Source of the DNA: an uncultured Burkholderiales bacterium
GTDB lineage: Bacteria; Pseudomonadota; Gammaproteobacteria; Burkholderiales; Burkholderiaceae_C
Assembly (NCBI GenBank): GCA_903844825.1
Contig: CAIMVC010000170.1
Span: 1-52,575, forward strand
Reading direction: 5' to 3'
DNA: 52,575 nucleotides
This document shows positions 26,272-35,032 of this stretch, piece by piece. The position numbers were made by a program, and so were the translations under genes. The notes beneath the pieces are model-generated. The model worked only from the letters and a program-made list of their open reading frames with translations, did no database searches and was not told the origin of the DNA. Numbering within the stretch: position 1 is the stretch's first letter; each line of letters opens with the position of its first letter.

Positions 26272-26287
26272 CCGGCTGTCTAGCCGG
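26272..26287. terminator. Possible bidirectional stem-loop between convergent genes
   Basis: CCGGCT-GTCT-AGCCGG forms a perfect 6-bp stem with a 4-nt loop and overlaps the TetR stop codon between the convergent CaiB and TetR genes. A smaller GGCG-CTG-CGCC hairpin lies just before it. No T-run follows on either strand, so terminator function is uncertain. Confidence 0.35.
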
Positions 26288-27002
26288 GTGTTTTGGCTTT
26301 GACCATGGCCAGCACCAGGCCAGCGACTTTTTCGGCTGTCTCGGTGCGGCTCAGGCGACCATTGGGCCGGTACCAGACGTAGGACCAGCTGATGATGCCG
26401 CCTATGGCCAGCGACGTGATCTGTACGTCGTCCACCACAAACTCGCCCGACGCTACGCCCTCATTGAGCAGCGCGCAGAACTTGCGGTCAAACTCACGGC
26501 GCATGTCGTCGATGGCGTCGCTGTCTTCGGCCGAGAGATGCTTTTGTTCGCGGTTGTAGATCGCGATATGCCCCTGGTTCTCGATCACGGCCAGCATGAA
26601 GTCGTAAGCGACGGCCTGCAACTTCTGCGTGGCCGAGCCCTCTGACGCCACGACCCGGTTAAGCACGTCGAGCGAGGCGCGGATGCCGCGCGAGCAAATT
26701 TCGGCCAGCAAGGCATGCTTGGACTTGAAGTGCGAGTAAATGAACGGCTTGGTGACGTTCATCTTCTCGGCCACCGCTTCAAGCGTGGTGTTGCTCAGGC
26801 CGTTGTTGTGAAAAAGCTCCACGGCCGTCGAGATGATGCGCTCGCGTTTGAGCCGCGATACGGCATCCCGAATGTCTTCTTCCACCACCACTTCGTCCGC
26901 CCCGCCGCCTCTTTCGGACTGGGCTTTTTCAAGCGCCGTCGCATGCCGCGCCGGCTTGGAGGTGACTGGATTTTTCATAGCTTTTAAGTATAGCGATGAC
27001 AT
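26280..27002 (-). CDS. TetR family transcriptional regulator
   Basis: This protein has 240 residues (or 232 from the in-frame ATG at 26978). An unusually long N-terminal extension of about 50 polar residues precedes the helix-turn-helix (RIISTAVELFHNNGLSNTTLEAVAEKMNVTKPFIYSHFKSK), and a ligand-binding domain follows. TetR repressors of this type often respond to acyl-CoAs. It lies 35 bp after the DUF35 gene, at the 3' end of the long minus-strand operon that begins near 39063. The promoter of that operon carries a TetR-like TACCGGTCGGTA element, so autoregulation of the whole run is plausible. Binding is inferred. Confidence 0.92.
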   Translation of the reverse strand: MSSLYLKAMKNPVTSKPARHATALEKAQSERGGGADEVVVEEDIRDAVSRLKRERIISTAVELFHNNGLSNTTLEAVAEKMNVTKPFIYSHFKSKHALLAEICSRGIRASLDVLNRVVASEGSATQKLQAVAYDFMLAVIENQGHIAIYNREQKHLSAEDSDAIDDMRREFDRKFCALLNEGVASGEFVVDDVQITSLAIGGIISWSYVWYRPNGRLSRTETAEKVAGLVLAMVKAKTPG

Positions 27003-27037
27003 GGGCTTGAACTCCTGTCGGGTGCCGTTGAGGCGAC

Positions 27038-27439
27038 TCAGGCGAGTGCCTCGAAAACCAGATTGACGCCACCCTCGCGGGCCTCAAACCGACCCTGGAC
27101 CGGCTGGCCTAGTACGGGAGTGCGATCGCTGCGCCACAGTCCCAGTGCCCGCACGCCTTCCTCGAGGTCAATGGTCACCAGGGTGTAGGGCAAGTCGGCT
27201 GCAAAGGCTGGGTGAAAGGCGTGGTGCGCGACCGTCCAGCTGTGCACTGCGCCGCGCCCGCTGGCGTCAACCCAGCGCACGGCGTTCGAATAGCAATGGC
27301 TGCACAGCAGCTGCGGGTAATGCCGGATCTTGCCGCAGTCCGCGCAGCACTGCAGGCTGAGCCGGCCTTCGGCCGCAGCGTCCCAGTAGGGCCGCGACAT
27401 GTCGCTGACAGCGGGCGTTGGTTTCATGACTTTGTCCAT
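27038..27439 (-). CDS. Zn-ribbon DUF35/OB-fold acyl-CoA-binding protein
   Basis: The 133-residue protein has an intact four-cysteine zinc ribbon (C32-x2-C35 and C46-x2-C49, within CCADCGKIRHYPQLLCSHC) and a C-terminal OB fold with VHSWTVAHHAFHPAF and LPYTLVTIDLEEGVR. The ORF in the track starts far upstream inside the thiolase gene; I use the ATG at 27439. It lies 4 bp after the thiolase-fold gene, the usual pairing. Such proteins bind the acyl-CoA and assemble with thiolase-like subunits. It contrasts with the degenerate DUF35 at 21996-22451, which has lost all zinc ligands. Confidence 0.92.
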   Translation of the reverse strand: MDKVMKPTPAVSDMSRPYWDAAAEGRLSLQCCADCGKIRHYPQLLCSHCYSNAVRWVDASGRGAVHSWTVAHHAFHPAFAADLPYTLVTIDLEEGVRALGLWRSDRTPVLGQPVQGRFEAREGGVNLVFEALA

Positions 27440-27443
27440 GGAA

Positions 27444-28598
27444 TTATTCTCCGCGCATGATGGCCAGGGCGCCGTCGCCCATGTCGCCGTAACCTGTGAC
27501 CAGACCGACTTTGGCGTTGGCCACCTGGGCTCGCCCGGCGTCGCCACGTAACTGGCGCACCAACTCGACGATGTGATTGAGTCCCCAGACATGGGCTTGC
27601 GACAGCAGGCCGCCATGGGTGTTTGTGGGCAAGGCGCCGCCCAGGCGCAGCCTGCCGCCTTCAACGAAAGCGCCGCCCTCGCCTTTGCCGCAAAAGCCCA
27701 TGTCCTCAAGTTGCCGGATCACCGCGTAGGTAAAGCAGTCGTAGATTTCGGTCACGTCGATGTCGGCGTGCGTGAAGCCGCTCATCTCGAAGGCCCGCGG
27801 CGCTGCCTTGGCAATGCCCAGGCTGGTCATGTCGGGGCGCTGGGTGATCGAGCCCGGCGAGTCGGGGTGCCCCGCCGCCACACCTGAGATAAAGACCCGC
27901 GCGTGCCGCAGGTCGGCGGCTTGGTCAGCTGCGCTCACCACAATGGCGGCGCCGCCGTCACTCTCGAGGCTGCAGTCGAGCAGGCGAAAGGGGTCGGCAA
28001 TCATGCGCGAGTTGCGGTGGTCTTCGAGCGTGATGGGTTTTCTCATGACCGCGTTGTCATTGAGCAGCGCATGCTGGCGGCAGGCGACGGCGACCTCGCC
28101 GAAGTGCTCAACGGTGGTGCCATAGAGCTCCATGTGCCGGCGCGCCATGGGGGCGTACAGCTGCGCCGGGGCAATGGCACCCATCGGGTATTCAAACTCG
28201 GTCACGAAATGAAATTGCGGCATGCCGTGAATGCGCGCGCCGGCCTTGTTCGAGGCGGCCGTGACATTGCGTCCGAAGGTGATCAAGACATGCTTACAAA
28301 CGCCGGCCGCAATCGCCGACGCGGCGGCTTGCAGGGCCATGGTGGGGCTGGCGCCACCGTGCGGGATCAGGGCCGAAAAGCGCAGGTCGGGCAGGCCGAA
28401 GTTGTCGATGAAGTCGTCGGCGGTGCCGCTGACGATGCCAATCGGAATGATGCCGTCAATCTCCTTGGGCGTCAGACCGGCATCGGCGATGGCTTTGAGG
28501 GAGGCTTCGAGTTGGAGCTCAAAGGCGGTCTTGGTCGAGCCGCGCATGTAGACGGTCTCGCCAATGCCCGTGACGCAGGCTTTGTCTTTCAGGCTCAT
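27444..28598 (-). CDS. Thiolase-fold protein (acetyl-CoA acetyltransferase-like) with cysteine replaced
   Basis: The 384-residue thiolase-fold protein reads KDKACVTGIGETVY at the start and LPTNTHGGLLSQAHVWGLNH near the end. The nucleophile position (SALIPHGGASPTMAL, residue 82) is glycine where thiolases have cysteine. The histidine of the GHP motif is kept as AHV. This is the non-thiolytic type common in COG0183 paralogues. Its DUF35 partner follows after 4 bp. A carbon-carbon lyase or aldolase role on a CoA ester fits the pairing better than beta-ketothiolysis. It lies 16 bp after the flavin monooxygenase gene. Confidence 0.9.
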   Translation of the reverse strand: MSLKDKACVTGIGETVYMRGSTKTAFELQLEASLKAIADAGLTPKEIDGIIPIGIVSGTADDFIDNFGLPDLRFSALIPHGGASPTMALQAAASAIAAGVCKHVLITFGRNVTAASNKAGARIHGMPQFHFVTEFEYPMGAIAPAQLYAPMARRHMELYGTTVEHFGEVAVACRQHALLNDNAVMRKPITLEDHRNSRMIADPFRLLDCSLESDGGAAIVVSAADQAADLRHARVFISGVAAGHPDSPGSITQRPDMTSLGIAKAAPRAFEMSGFTHADIDVTEIYDCFTYAVIRQLEDMGFCGKGEGGAFVEGGRLRLGGALPTNTHGGLLSQAHVWGLNHIVELVRQLRGDAGRAQVANAKVGLVTGYGDMGDGALAIMRGE

Positions 28599-28614
28599 GG
28601 ATTCATCCTCGGGT

Positions 28615-29925
28615 TCAGCTGTGGTTGGTGAGTCGGCCGCGCTGGCGCTGGCGTGCGAGTTGCTGGCGGTAGAAGGTCGGGTCGAGCTCGAGTGCGTAGC
28701 GGGCGCTGCCGGGGTAGTGGCGCTGCAAAAAGTTTTGCTCTTCCTGCATCACCGCGCGCATGGCGGCCTCGTCAGGCAAGGCCTCGTCCCCAAAGACCAG
28801 GCCGGTGATCCATTGCGCCTGGTCATCCATCATGCGGATGTTGCCGCCGCCCGCCACGTTGAACATGCCGGCAAAGTAAAGACCTTTTTGCCGCGGATGC
28901 ACGACGCGCAAAAACAGCGCCAAGTGGTGACCGTTCAGAGGCACCAGGCTGGGCTGCAAAAACGGCAGGGCGACCGCATAACCGGTGCCGGCGATGATGG
29001 CGTCGTAGGTCCCGACACTGCCATCCGTGAAATGCACATCCTGGCCCTGAACCCGGGTGATCCCTGGCTTGGCCGTGATGCGGTTCCAGACAAAGTGCGC
29101 CATCAAGCTTGGGTGGCTGGTCGGGTGGGTGCGGCTCTTGGGCGTGACAAAGCCCCACTGCTCCATGCGGCCATGCACGATGCGCGTGAGCACCTCGCGG
29201 ATGGTGCGGCGCACCGGCCACGGCATCCAGCGCTTTTCCAGCCGGGCCAGCACGCGCGAGGTGGGCACGCCAAAGAGCATGCGCGGCATCACCAGCACCG
29301 GCGAGCGCGACGACAGGGTGGTCGACTGCGTCACCACGCAAATATCAGCAGCGATATCCACCGCGCTGTTGCCCATGCCAACGACCAGCACCCGCTTGTC
29401 CTTGAATGGCTCGGGCACCCGGTAGCTGTGTGAATGCAGGTACTCGCCCGCAAAGTCGTCTTTCCAGCTCGGGTGGGTGGGTGTGCCCTGGTGCCCGCTG
29501 GCGACCACCACGGCGTCGAAGCTGTCGCTGTGGCCGTCGGCGAGTTGCACGCGCCAGCGCTCGCCTTCGGGCGTCACTGCCTCGACCCGGCTGCGAAAAC
29601 GGACATGCCGCAGAACATCAAAGCGCTCGGCGTAGGCCTGCAGGTAGCGCCTGACCGCCGCGTGGTCGGGGTAGAGCGGGCTGCCTTCAGGAAAAGGGAA
29701 ATCCTGGTAGGCCGTGACGCGGGCTTCTGAGTTGAGGTGCAAGGACCGGTAAGCCGGACCCAGACCGCTGTCGTTGTTGTAGACCCACAAGCCGCCAACG
29801 TAGGAGCCGAGCTCGTAGACCACCACCTCGGCACCGCGTGCCAGCAGGTACTTGGCTGCGCACAGGCCGGCGGCCCCGGCGCCGATCACGGCTACCCGCT
29901 TATTCGTTTGCACGGGGGATGTCAT
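28615..29925 (-). CDS. Flavin-containing monooxygenase (class B, FMO-like)
   Basis: The 436-residue protein has FAD motif GAGAAG near residues 15-20, an NADPH motif VVGMGNSAVD near 185, and the FMO/BVMO-type fingerprint FAGEYLHSHSY at about 157-167. It is shorter than the two BVMOs and closer to FMO or YUCCA-type enzymes, which oxygenate N or S atoms or carry out Baeyer-Villiger reactions. The ORF track begins at a TTG (29928); the next codon is ATG, so I use 29925. It is the third class B monooxygenase of the island. The substrate is unknown. Confidence 0.92.
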   Translation of the reverse strand: MTSPVQTNKRVAVIGAGAAGLCAAKYLLARGAEVVVYELGSYVGGLWVYNNDSGLGPAYRSLHLNSEARVTAYQDFPFPEGSPLYPDHAAVRRYLQAYAERFDVLRHVRFRSRVEAVTPEGERWRVQLADGHSDSFDAVVVASGHQGTPTHPSWKDDFAGEYLHSHSYRVPEPFKDKRVLVVGMGNSAVDIAADICVVTQSTTLSSRSPVLVMPRMLFGVPTSRVLARLEKRWMPWPVRRTIREVLTRIVHGRMEQWGFVTPKSRTHPTSHPSLMAHFVWNRITAKPGITRVQGQDVHFTDGSVGTYDAIIAGTGYAVALPFLQPSLVPLNGHHLALFLRVVHPRQKGLYFAGMFNVAGGGNIRMMDDQAQWITGLVFGDEALPDEAAMRAVMQEEQNFLQRHYPGSARYALELDPTFYRQQLARQRQRGRLTNHS

Positions 29926-30005
29926 CAAAATTGGCTTTCGTGGCAGATGGGCGCCGGCGGCATGAGGCCGTCCTCACAGCGTGTGCGGTGGTGAAACGGC
30001 ATGTC

Positions 30006-31607
30006 TCAGCTCGGGCTGCGGCGGGCGGCCAGCTCGGCAGCGCGCTGGGTGGCCCACTTTTTGAGTTCGCTGCGCTGCAGCTTGCCGGTCACCGTCAGCG
30101 GCAGGCCAGCGCAGGCTTCGATGTGGTCGGGCAGTTTGTACTTGGACGCTTGCTGGCCGCAATGCTGCATCAGCGCCTGGGCGTCAAAAGCCGTATCAGC
30201 CGCGGGCACGACGAAGGCAAAGATCAGCTCGCCGCGGGCGGCATCGGGCACGCCCACCACGGCGGCTTCCTGCACGCTGGGGTGGCGCCTGAGCACCTCT
30301 TCGACCTCGGCCGGCGAGACGTTGATGCCGGCGCGCTTGATCATCTCGCTGACACGGCCGACAAAGACAAAGTCGCCCTGGGCATTGCGCATGCCCATGT
30401 CGCCGGTTTTGTAGTAGCCGTCATCGGTAAACGTCTTGGCGTTTTGCCCGGCGCTGGCACCGCAGTAGCCCTGTGTGATGTAGCCGCGCACTTCGGTCAG
30501 CCCCGGTGTTCCGTCAGGCACTAATGCGCCGGTTTCTTCATCGACAAAACGCAGGCTCTGACCGGGCAGGGCCGGGCCCTGGCATTGGGCGCGGCGTGCC
30601 AGCGGCCAGTGGTGCCAGGTCACCGCGCAGTTGCCGTAGGTTTCGGTGGCGCCGTAGATGTTGCACAACTCGCGAGCCCCAAGTTTGTCGACAGCGAAGA
30701 GAAAATCCTCGGCGCTGCCAATGGTCAGACCGGTACGCAGGCTGCTCAGGCGCGCCACGTCATAGCTGGCGTGACGCACCAGGGCCGCCGTCATGGCGGG
30801 CAAGGTGTAGAGCGCAGTGCAGCGCTCGGCCTCAATGGTTTGCAGGGCCAGGCCGGCATCGAACTTTTCCAGCAGCACCAGCGTAGCGCCGTGCGTGAAG
30901 GTCGCTGGCAGCGCATTGGCGCCGCCAAAAGCCCAGAACAGTGGTGCTGACAGCAGCACCTTGTCGTGCGCGCCCAGACCCTGGCGTTCGCCAATGTTGA
31001 AGCCGTTTTCGATCAGGGCGAACTGGCGCAGCGGAACCGCCTTGGGCGCGCTGGTCGAGCCTGAGGTGTAGAGCACCATCACGTCGTCGCCGGCGCTCGG
31101 ACCTGCGCCAGGCGGCAGGGCCGCCAGCACTGGCGCGTCGGCCACCTGTTGTGCGTAGTCGGGAAACACCGAGGCCTCGCTATCGAGCAGCCAGACCTTG
31201 TCTGGCGCGGGCATGCCGGGTGCGTCGGCCAGGGCCAGCAGGTCGGCTTCAAAGTCGCTTTCGCCGAAACGTGCCGCGGCTACCAGCAGCGCCAGGCCGG
31301 CGTCTTGCAGCAGCACCTTCAGCTCGGCCCGGGTCGACCAGGAACTCAGCGGCACCACCACAGCGCCGATAGCGCCAGCGCCCAGGCAGACGTCCAGCCA
31401 CTCGACGCGGTTGCTGGTCAGCAGGCCGACTCGGTCGCCGCGTTGCACGCCACGCAGGTTCAACGCGCCGGCCACCCTTGCCGCGCGGTCGGCCAGGTCC
31501 TGATAGCTGAACCGCCCCTGCGGGCAGACCAGCGCAGTCTGCTCTGGCAAGCGGGCGGCCTGCTCGCGCACCAGCTCGATAAGGGTTCTGGAAAAAGGCG
31601 CCTGCAT
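30006..31607 (-). CDS. AMP-forming acyl-CoA synthetase/ligase
   Basis: This ANL-superfamily enzyme of 533 residues has P-loop motif LYTSGSTSAPKAV near 185, A8-type hinge YKTGDMGMRNAQGDFVFVGR, and the C-terminal catalytic lysine in TVTGKLQRSELK. It converts a carboxylate, CoA and ATP to acyl-CoA, AMP and pyrophosphate. The ATG at 31607 starts the family N-terminus; the ORF track adds 16 codons overlapping the Bug gene. It lies 5 bp after the Bug gene and is one of two CoA-ligase types in the island. The substrate may be the acid released after Baeyer-Villiger oxidation and hydrolysis. Confidence 0.93.
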   Translation of the reverse strand: MQAPFSRTLIELVREQAARLPEQTALVCPQGRFSYQDLADRAARVAGALNLRGVQRGDRVGLLTSNRVEWLDVCLGAGAIGAVVVPLSSWSTRAELKVLLQDAGLALLVAAARFGESDFEADLLALADAPGMPAPDKVWLLDSEASVFPDYAQQVADAPVLAALPPGAGPSAGDDVMVLYTSGSTSAPKAVPLRQFALIENGFNIGERQGLGAHDKVLLSAPLFWAFGGANALPATFTHGATLVLLEKFDAGLALQTIEAERCTALYTLPAMTAALVRHASYDVARLSSLRTGLTIGSAEDFLFAVDKLGARELCNIYGATETYGNCAVTWHHWPLARRAQCQGPALPGQSLRFVDEETGALVPDGTPGLTEVRGYITQGYCGASAGQNAKTFTDDGYYKTGDMGMRNAQGDFVFVGRVSEMIKRAGINVSPAEVEEVLRRHPSVQEAAVVGVPDAARGELIFAFVVPAADTAFDAQALMQHCGQQASKYKLPDHIEACAGLPLTVTGKLQRSELKKWATQRAAELAARRSPS

Positions 31608-31612
31608 ATTTT

Positions 31613-32593
31613 TTAGTCCAGTTTGGCGCCTGAAATTTCCACCATGGACTTCCACTTCACACGCTCGCGCTCGGCAAAGGCAAAGGTCTCCTGGGGCGAG
31701 GTGGCGACCGTGCGGGCGCCGCCTTCGAGGAAGCGCTTTTGCATGGCGGGGTCGGCAGCGATTTCCTTGATCGCATCAGACAGCTTGCTCACGATGGCCG
31801 CTGGCGTGCCCTTGGGCAGCACGAAGGCGCCCCAGGACGTGATGATGAAGTCCTTGATGCCGACTTCGGCCATGGTCGGAACTTCTGGCAGGGTCGGCCA
31901 GCGCTCGGTAGAGGTCACCGCCAGGGCCTTGACCTTGCCGGCCTTGATCAGCGGCATGTAGCTGGCGATGTTGTCGATGGCAAAGTCGGTGTCGCCAGCC
32001 ATCAGCGCGGGCATGGACTGTCCAGCGCCGCGGTAAGGAATATGCAGGGCCTTGAGATCGTTGCGCACGCCGAACAGCGCGCCTGCCAGGTGCGGTGTGG
32101 TGCCCACGCCGGCCGAGCCAAAGGTCACGCCCTTGGGCTGCTTCTTGGCCCAGGCCAGAAACTCCTGCGCCGTTTTGGCCGGGTGCTGGGGCGACACGAC
32201 GAGCACGTTGCAGTTCTCCCAGATCATCGAGGCGTATTCGAAATCGCGGACCGGGTCGTAGCTCATCTTGGAGAAGAGAAACTGGTTGATGGACAGCGTG
32301 CCGATGGTGGCCGAGGAGATGGTGTTGCCATCGGGCGGCGCGTTGCGAACCGCTTCCATGCCGATGTTGCCACCGGCGCCGGTACGGTTTTCGACCACGA
32401 AGTTCTGGCCGAACTTGCTGGTCAGCCGCTCGGCAATCAGGCGGGTCAGCAGGTCGGATGCGCCACCGGCCGTGAACGGCACGATGATCTTGACGGGCGC
32501 GTTGGGCCAGGCGGTCTGGGCCTGCGCGATGGGAAGTGTCAGGGCAGCGGCGCTGGCGACGGCGGTCTGGATGAGTTGGCGGCGTGAAATCAA
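31613..32593 (-). CDS. Bug family tripartite tricarboxylate receptor (TctC-like)
   Basis: This 326-residue periplasmic binding protein has a twin-arginine-like or Sec signal peptide (SRRQLIQTAVASAAALTLPIAQA). The Bug signatures are KIIVPFTAGGASDLLTRLIAERL, ENRTGAGGNIG and IPYRGAGQSMPAL. The initiator is a TTG at 32591-32593 with GAGG about 6 nt upstream; no ATG or GTG begins the signal peptide. It lies inside the acyl-CoA operon without TctA or TctB membrane genes, like the other Bug proteins here. The ligand is unknown. Confidence 0.92.
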   Translation of the reverse strand: MISRRQLIQTAVASAAALTLPIAQAQTAWPNAPVKIIVPFTAGGASDLLTRLIAERLTSKFGQNFVVENRTGAGGNIGMEAVRNAPPDGNTISSATIGTLSINQFLFSKMSYDPVRDFEYASMIWENCNVLVVSPQHPAKTAQEFLAWAKKQPKGVTFGSAGVGTTPHLAGALFGVRNDLKALHIPYRGAGQSMPALMAGDTDFAIDNIASYMPLIKAGKVKALAVTSTERWPTLPEVPTMAEVGIKDFIITSWGAFVLPKGTPAAIVSKLSDAIKEIAADPAMQKRFLEGGARTVATSPQETFAFAERERVKWKSMVEISGAKLD

Positions 32594-32647
32594 GAGGAAC
32601 CTCGGGGTGGTTGGTGGGGACGAATAGGTAAAAGCTGAAGCAGGCGC

Positions 32648-33808
32648 TCAGGCCGCTTTGCGCACTTTGGGAAGAATCGAATTGGCGATGATCTGGCGCA
32701 TGACTTCGGCCGTGCCGCCACCGAGGCGGCACATGCGGGCGTCGGCAAAGGCGCGGGCGATCGGGTATTCCCACATGTAGCCCCAGCCGCCAAAAAATTG
32801 CAGGCATTCGTCCATCACGCGCCCTTGCAACTCGGTGGTGATGAGCTTGCAGGTCGCGGCATCGGTGGCGTCGAGCTGGCCTTTGAGGTGCAGCTCGAGG
32901 CAGCGGTCTACAAACACCCGCTGCGCCATGACCTCGGCATGCAGGCCGGCGAGCTTAAAGCGCGTGTTTTGAAAGTCGGCCAGGGTCTGGCCGAACATAT
33001 TGCGCTCGCTGACGTAGGCAATCGTCCATTCCAGCGCGGCTTCTGAGCTCGACACGCCGCGTATGCCCTGAATCAGCCGCTCCTGCGCCAGCTGCGTCAT
33101 GAGTTGCACAAAGCCACTGCCTTCGCTGCCCAAAAGGTTGTCTGCGGGCACGCGCACATCGGTGAAGAACAACTCGGCGGTGTCTTGCGCCTTGCAGCCG
33201 ATTTTTTCGAGCTTGCGGCCGCGCTTGAAGCCTTCGCGCGCGGTCTCCACCAGGATCAGGCTGACGCCCTTGCCGCGCGCCTTGGGGTCGGTCTTGCAGG
33301 CCAGCAGCAGCAAGTCGGCGCTGTGGCCGTTGGTGATGAAGACTTTCTGGCCGTTGATGATGTAGTCGTCCCCATCGCGCAAAGCCTGTGTGCGCATGGC
33401 TTGCACGTCGCTGCCGCCCGAAGGCTCGCTCATGCCCAGCGCGACAACGACTTCGCCGGTGGCCATTTTGGGCAGCCACTTGCGCTTTTGCTCCTCGGTG
33501 CCGAAGTCAACCAGATAAGGCGCCACGATGTCGGAGTGCAGGTAGAAGGTCGGGCCGGTGGCGCCCACCCGCGCCATCTCTTCGATCAAGATGGTGCTGT
33601 GCAAAAAGTCGCCGCCCATGCCGCCATATTCTTCGGGGACGTTGCAGCACAGCAGGCCGAGCTGGCCGGCTTTGTGCCAGAGTTCGCGCGGCACCTGGCC
33701 GGCTTTTTCCCAGGCGGCGTGGTGGGGCACGACTTCTTCGGCGATGAAGCGCCGAACGGTGTCGCGAAAGGTGTCGTGGTCAGGGCTAAAGAGGGTGCGT
33801 GGGATCAT
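32648..33808 (-). CDS. Acyl-CoA dehydrogenase
   Basis: This flavoprotein of 386 residues has the acyl-CoA dehydrogenase signatures GMSEPSGGSDVQAMRTQA and the C-terminal FFGGWGYMWEYPIARAFADAR with GGTAEVMRQIIA. The glutamate in WEYP fits the catalytic base position of the short/medium-chain branch. It would introduce a 2,3-double bond into an acyl-CoA, passing electrons to ETF. The ATG at 33808 is preferred over the ORF start 10 codons upstream because that one overlaps the CoA-transferase gene. It follows that gene after 8 bp. Confidence 0.94.
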   Translation of the reverse strand: MIPRTLFSPDHDTFRDTVRRFIAEEVVPHHAAWEKAGQVPRELWHKAGQLGLLCCNVPEEYGGMGGDFLHSTILIEEMARVGATGPTFYLHSDIVAPYLVDFGTEEQKRKWLPKMATGEVVVALGMSEPSGGSDVQAMRTQALRDGDDYIINGQKVFITNGHSADLLLLACKTDPKARGKGVSLILVETAREGFKRGRKLEKIGCKAQDTAELFFTDVRVPADNLLGSEGSGFVQLMTQLAQERLIQGIRGVSSSEAALEWTIAYVSERNMFGQTLADFQNTRFKLAGLHAEVMAQRVFVDRCLELHLKGQLDATDAATCKLITTELQGRVMDECLQFFGGWGYMWEYPIARAFADARMCRLGGGTAEVMRQIIANSILPKVRKAA

Positions 33809-33816
33809 GTTTTTTA

Positions 33817-35031
33817 TCAGGTGGTGGCGGGGGCGCAAGCGCCGCCCGGGGTCAACAAGGATTCAATGCGGGCATCGTCGTAGCCGCATTCGCGCAAAAT
33901 TTCTTCGCTGTGCTGGCCCAGGTTGGGCGGTAGGCGGGTGATGTCGGGCGGCGAAGCGTGCAGCCGTAGCGGGTTCATGGGCATGCGCAGCAGTCCCTCG
34001 GTGGGGTGCTCCATGATCTTCCAGAAATCAATGGCCTGAAGATGCGGGTCATGGGTCAGGTCTTCGATGCTGTTGACCACCGAAAACGGAATGTCCTCGG
34101 CGCCCAGCAGGCTCAGCCACTGGGCGTTGCTCTTGAGTGCCACCTGGCGCTCGATTTCGCCCCATACCGCAGCGACATTTTTTTGCCTGCCGGCGAAGGT
34201 TGAAAACCGCGGGTCGTCCATGATCTGCGCCTGACCCGCCAGTTCAAAAAAGCGGCGCCAGTGCGCATCGGAATAGGGCAGCAGCGACAGGTAGCCGTCC
34301 AGCGTTTTGTAGGGCCGCCGGGCGGCGGTGATCACCGGCTCGTAGCCCATCGGGCCGATCGGCGGTTCAAAGGCGTGGCCCCACTGGTGCTCGAGCATGT
34401 TGAAGGCGGCCATGGTTTCAAACATGGCCACGTCCACCTGCTGGCCTTCGCCGGTGCGCATCTGGTGCATCAGCGCCAGTACGATGGCGTAAGCCGCATG
34501 CACGCCGCTGATCTTGTCGGCAATGATGGTGGGCACGTAGCGAGGCTCGCCCTTGATCACGCTTTGCATCATGGCCAGGCCCGAGGCGGCCTGGATGATG
34601 TCGTCATAGGCCGGTCGCCCGCCGTAAGGGCCTTCGTCACTGTAGCCCTTGACATGGCAGTAGACCAGGGCCGGATTGGCAGCGCTCAGGCTGGCGTAGT
34701 CCAGACCTAGCCGGGTGGCGGCAGAGCTGCGCATGGAGTGCAGCAAGACGTCGGTCTTGCCCACCAGTTGCGCCAGAATTTCCCGTCCCTCGGGCTTTTT
34801 CAGGTCCACCACAATGCTGCGCTTGCTGCGGTTGCTGGTCATAAAGAAGGCGCCCATTTTGGGCGAGCGGCGCGGCCCGATGACACGTGTGAGGTCGCCC
34901 TCCGGGGGTTCGAGCTTGATCACCTCGGCGCCCATGTCGCCCAGGTACTGCCCGGCCAGCGGGCCAAAAATCATCGACGCTATCTCCAGCACGCGAATGC
35001 CTTCGAGCGGACGTTTGGGGCTCTTTGTCAT
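33817..35031 (-). CDS. CaiB/BaiF family CoA-transferase, second copy
   Basis: The 404-residue class III CoA-transferase has PLEGIRVLEIASMIFGPLAGQYLGDMGAEVIKLEPPEGD, then SNRSKRSIVVDLKKPEG and the catalytic aspartate in TIIADKISGV. It is the long form of the family, compared with 369 residues for the copy at 25106. It transfers CoA to a carboxylate, probably the product of the cyclase-family or BVMO step. It starts one base after the cyclase stop, so the genes are tightly coupled. Confidence 0.94.
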   Translation of the reverse strand: MTKSPKRPLEGIRVLEIASMIFGPLAGQYLGDMGAEVIKLEPPEGDLTRVIGPRRSPKMGAFFMTSNRSKRSIVVDLKKPEGREILAQLVGKTDVLLHSMRSSAATRLGLDYASLSAANPALVYCHVKGYSDEGPYGGRPAYDDIIQAASGLAMMQSVIKGEPRYVPTIIADKISGVHAAYAIVLALMHQMRTGEGQQVDVAMFETMAAFNMLEHQWGHAFEPPIGPMGYEPVITAARRPYKTLDGYLSLLPYSDAHWRRFFELAGQAQIMDDPRFSTFAGRQKNVAAVWGEIERQVALKSNAQWLSLLGAEDIPFSVVNSIEDLTHDPHLQAIDFWKIMEHPTEGLLRMPMNPLRLHASPPDITRLPPNLGQHSEEILRECGYDDARIESLLTPGGACAPATT

Positions 35032-35032
35032 G

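Noticed and set aside
21996-28598. Steroid side-chain degradation locus, suggested by Ltp2-like and DUF35 genes
   Set aside because: No ring-degradation genes (kstD, hsaA-D or tesB types) and no SCP-2 domain are present, while BVMO and LLM genes dominate. The similarity is at fold and partner level only.
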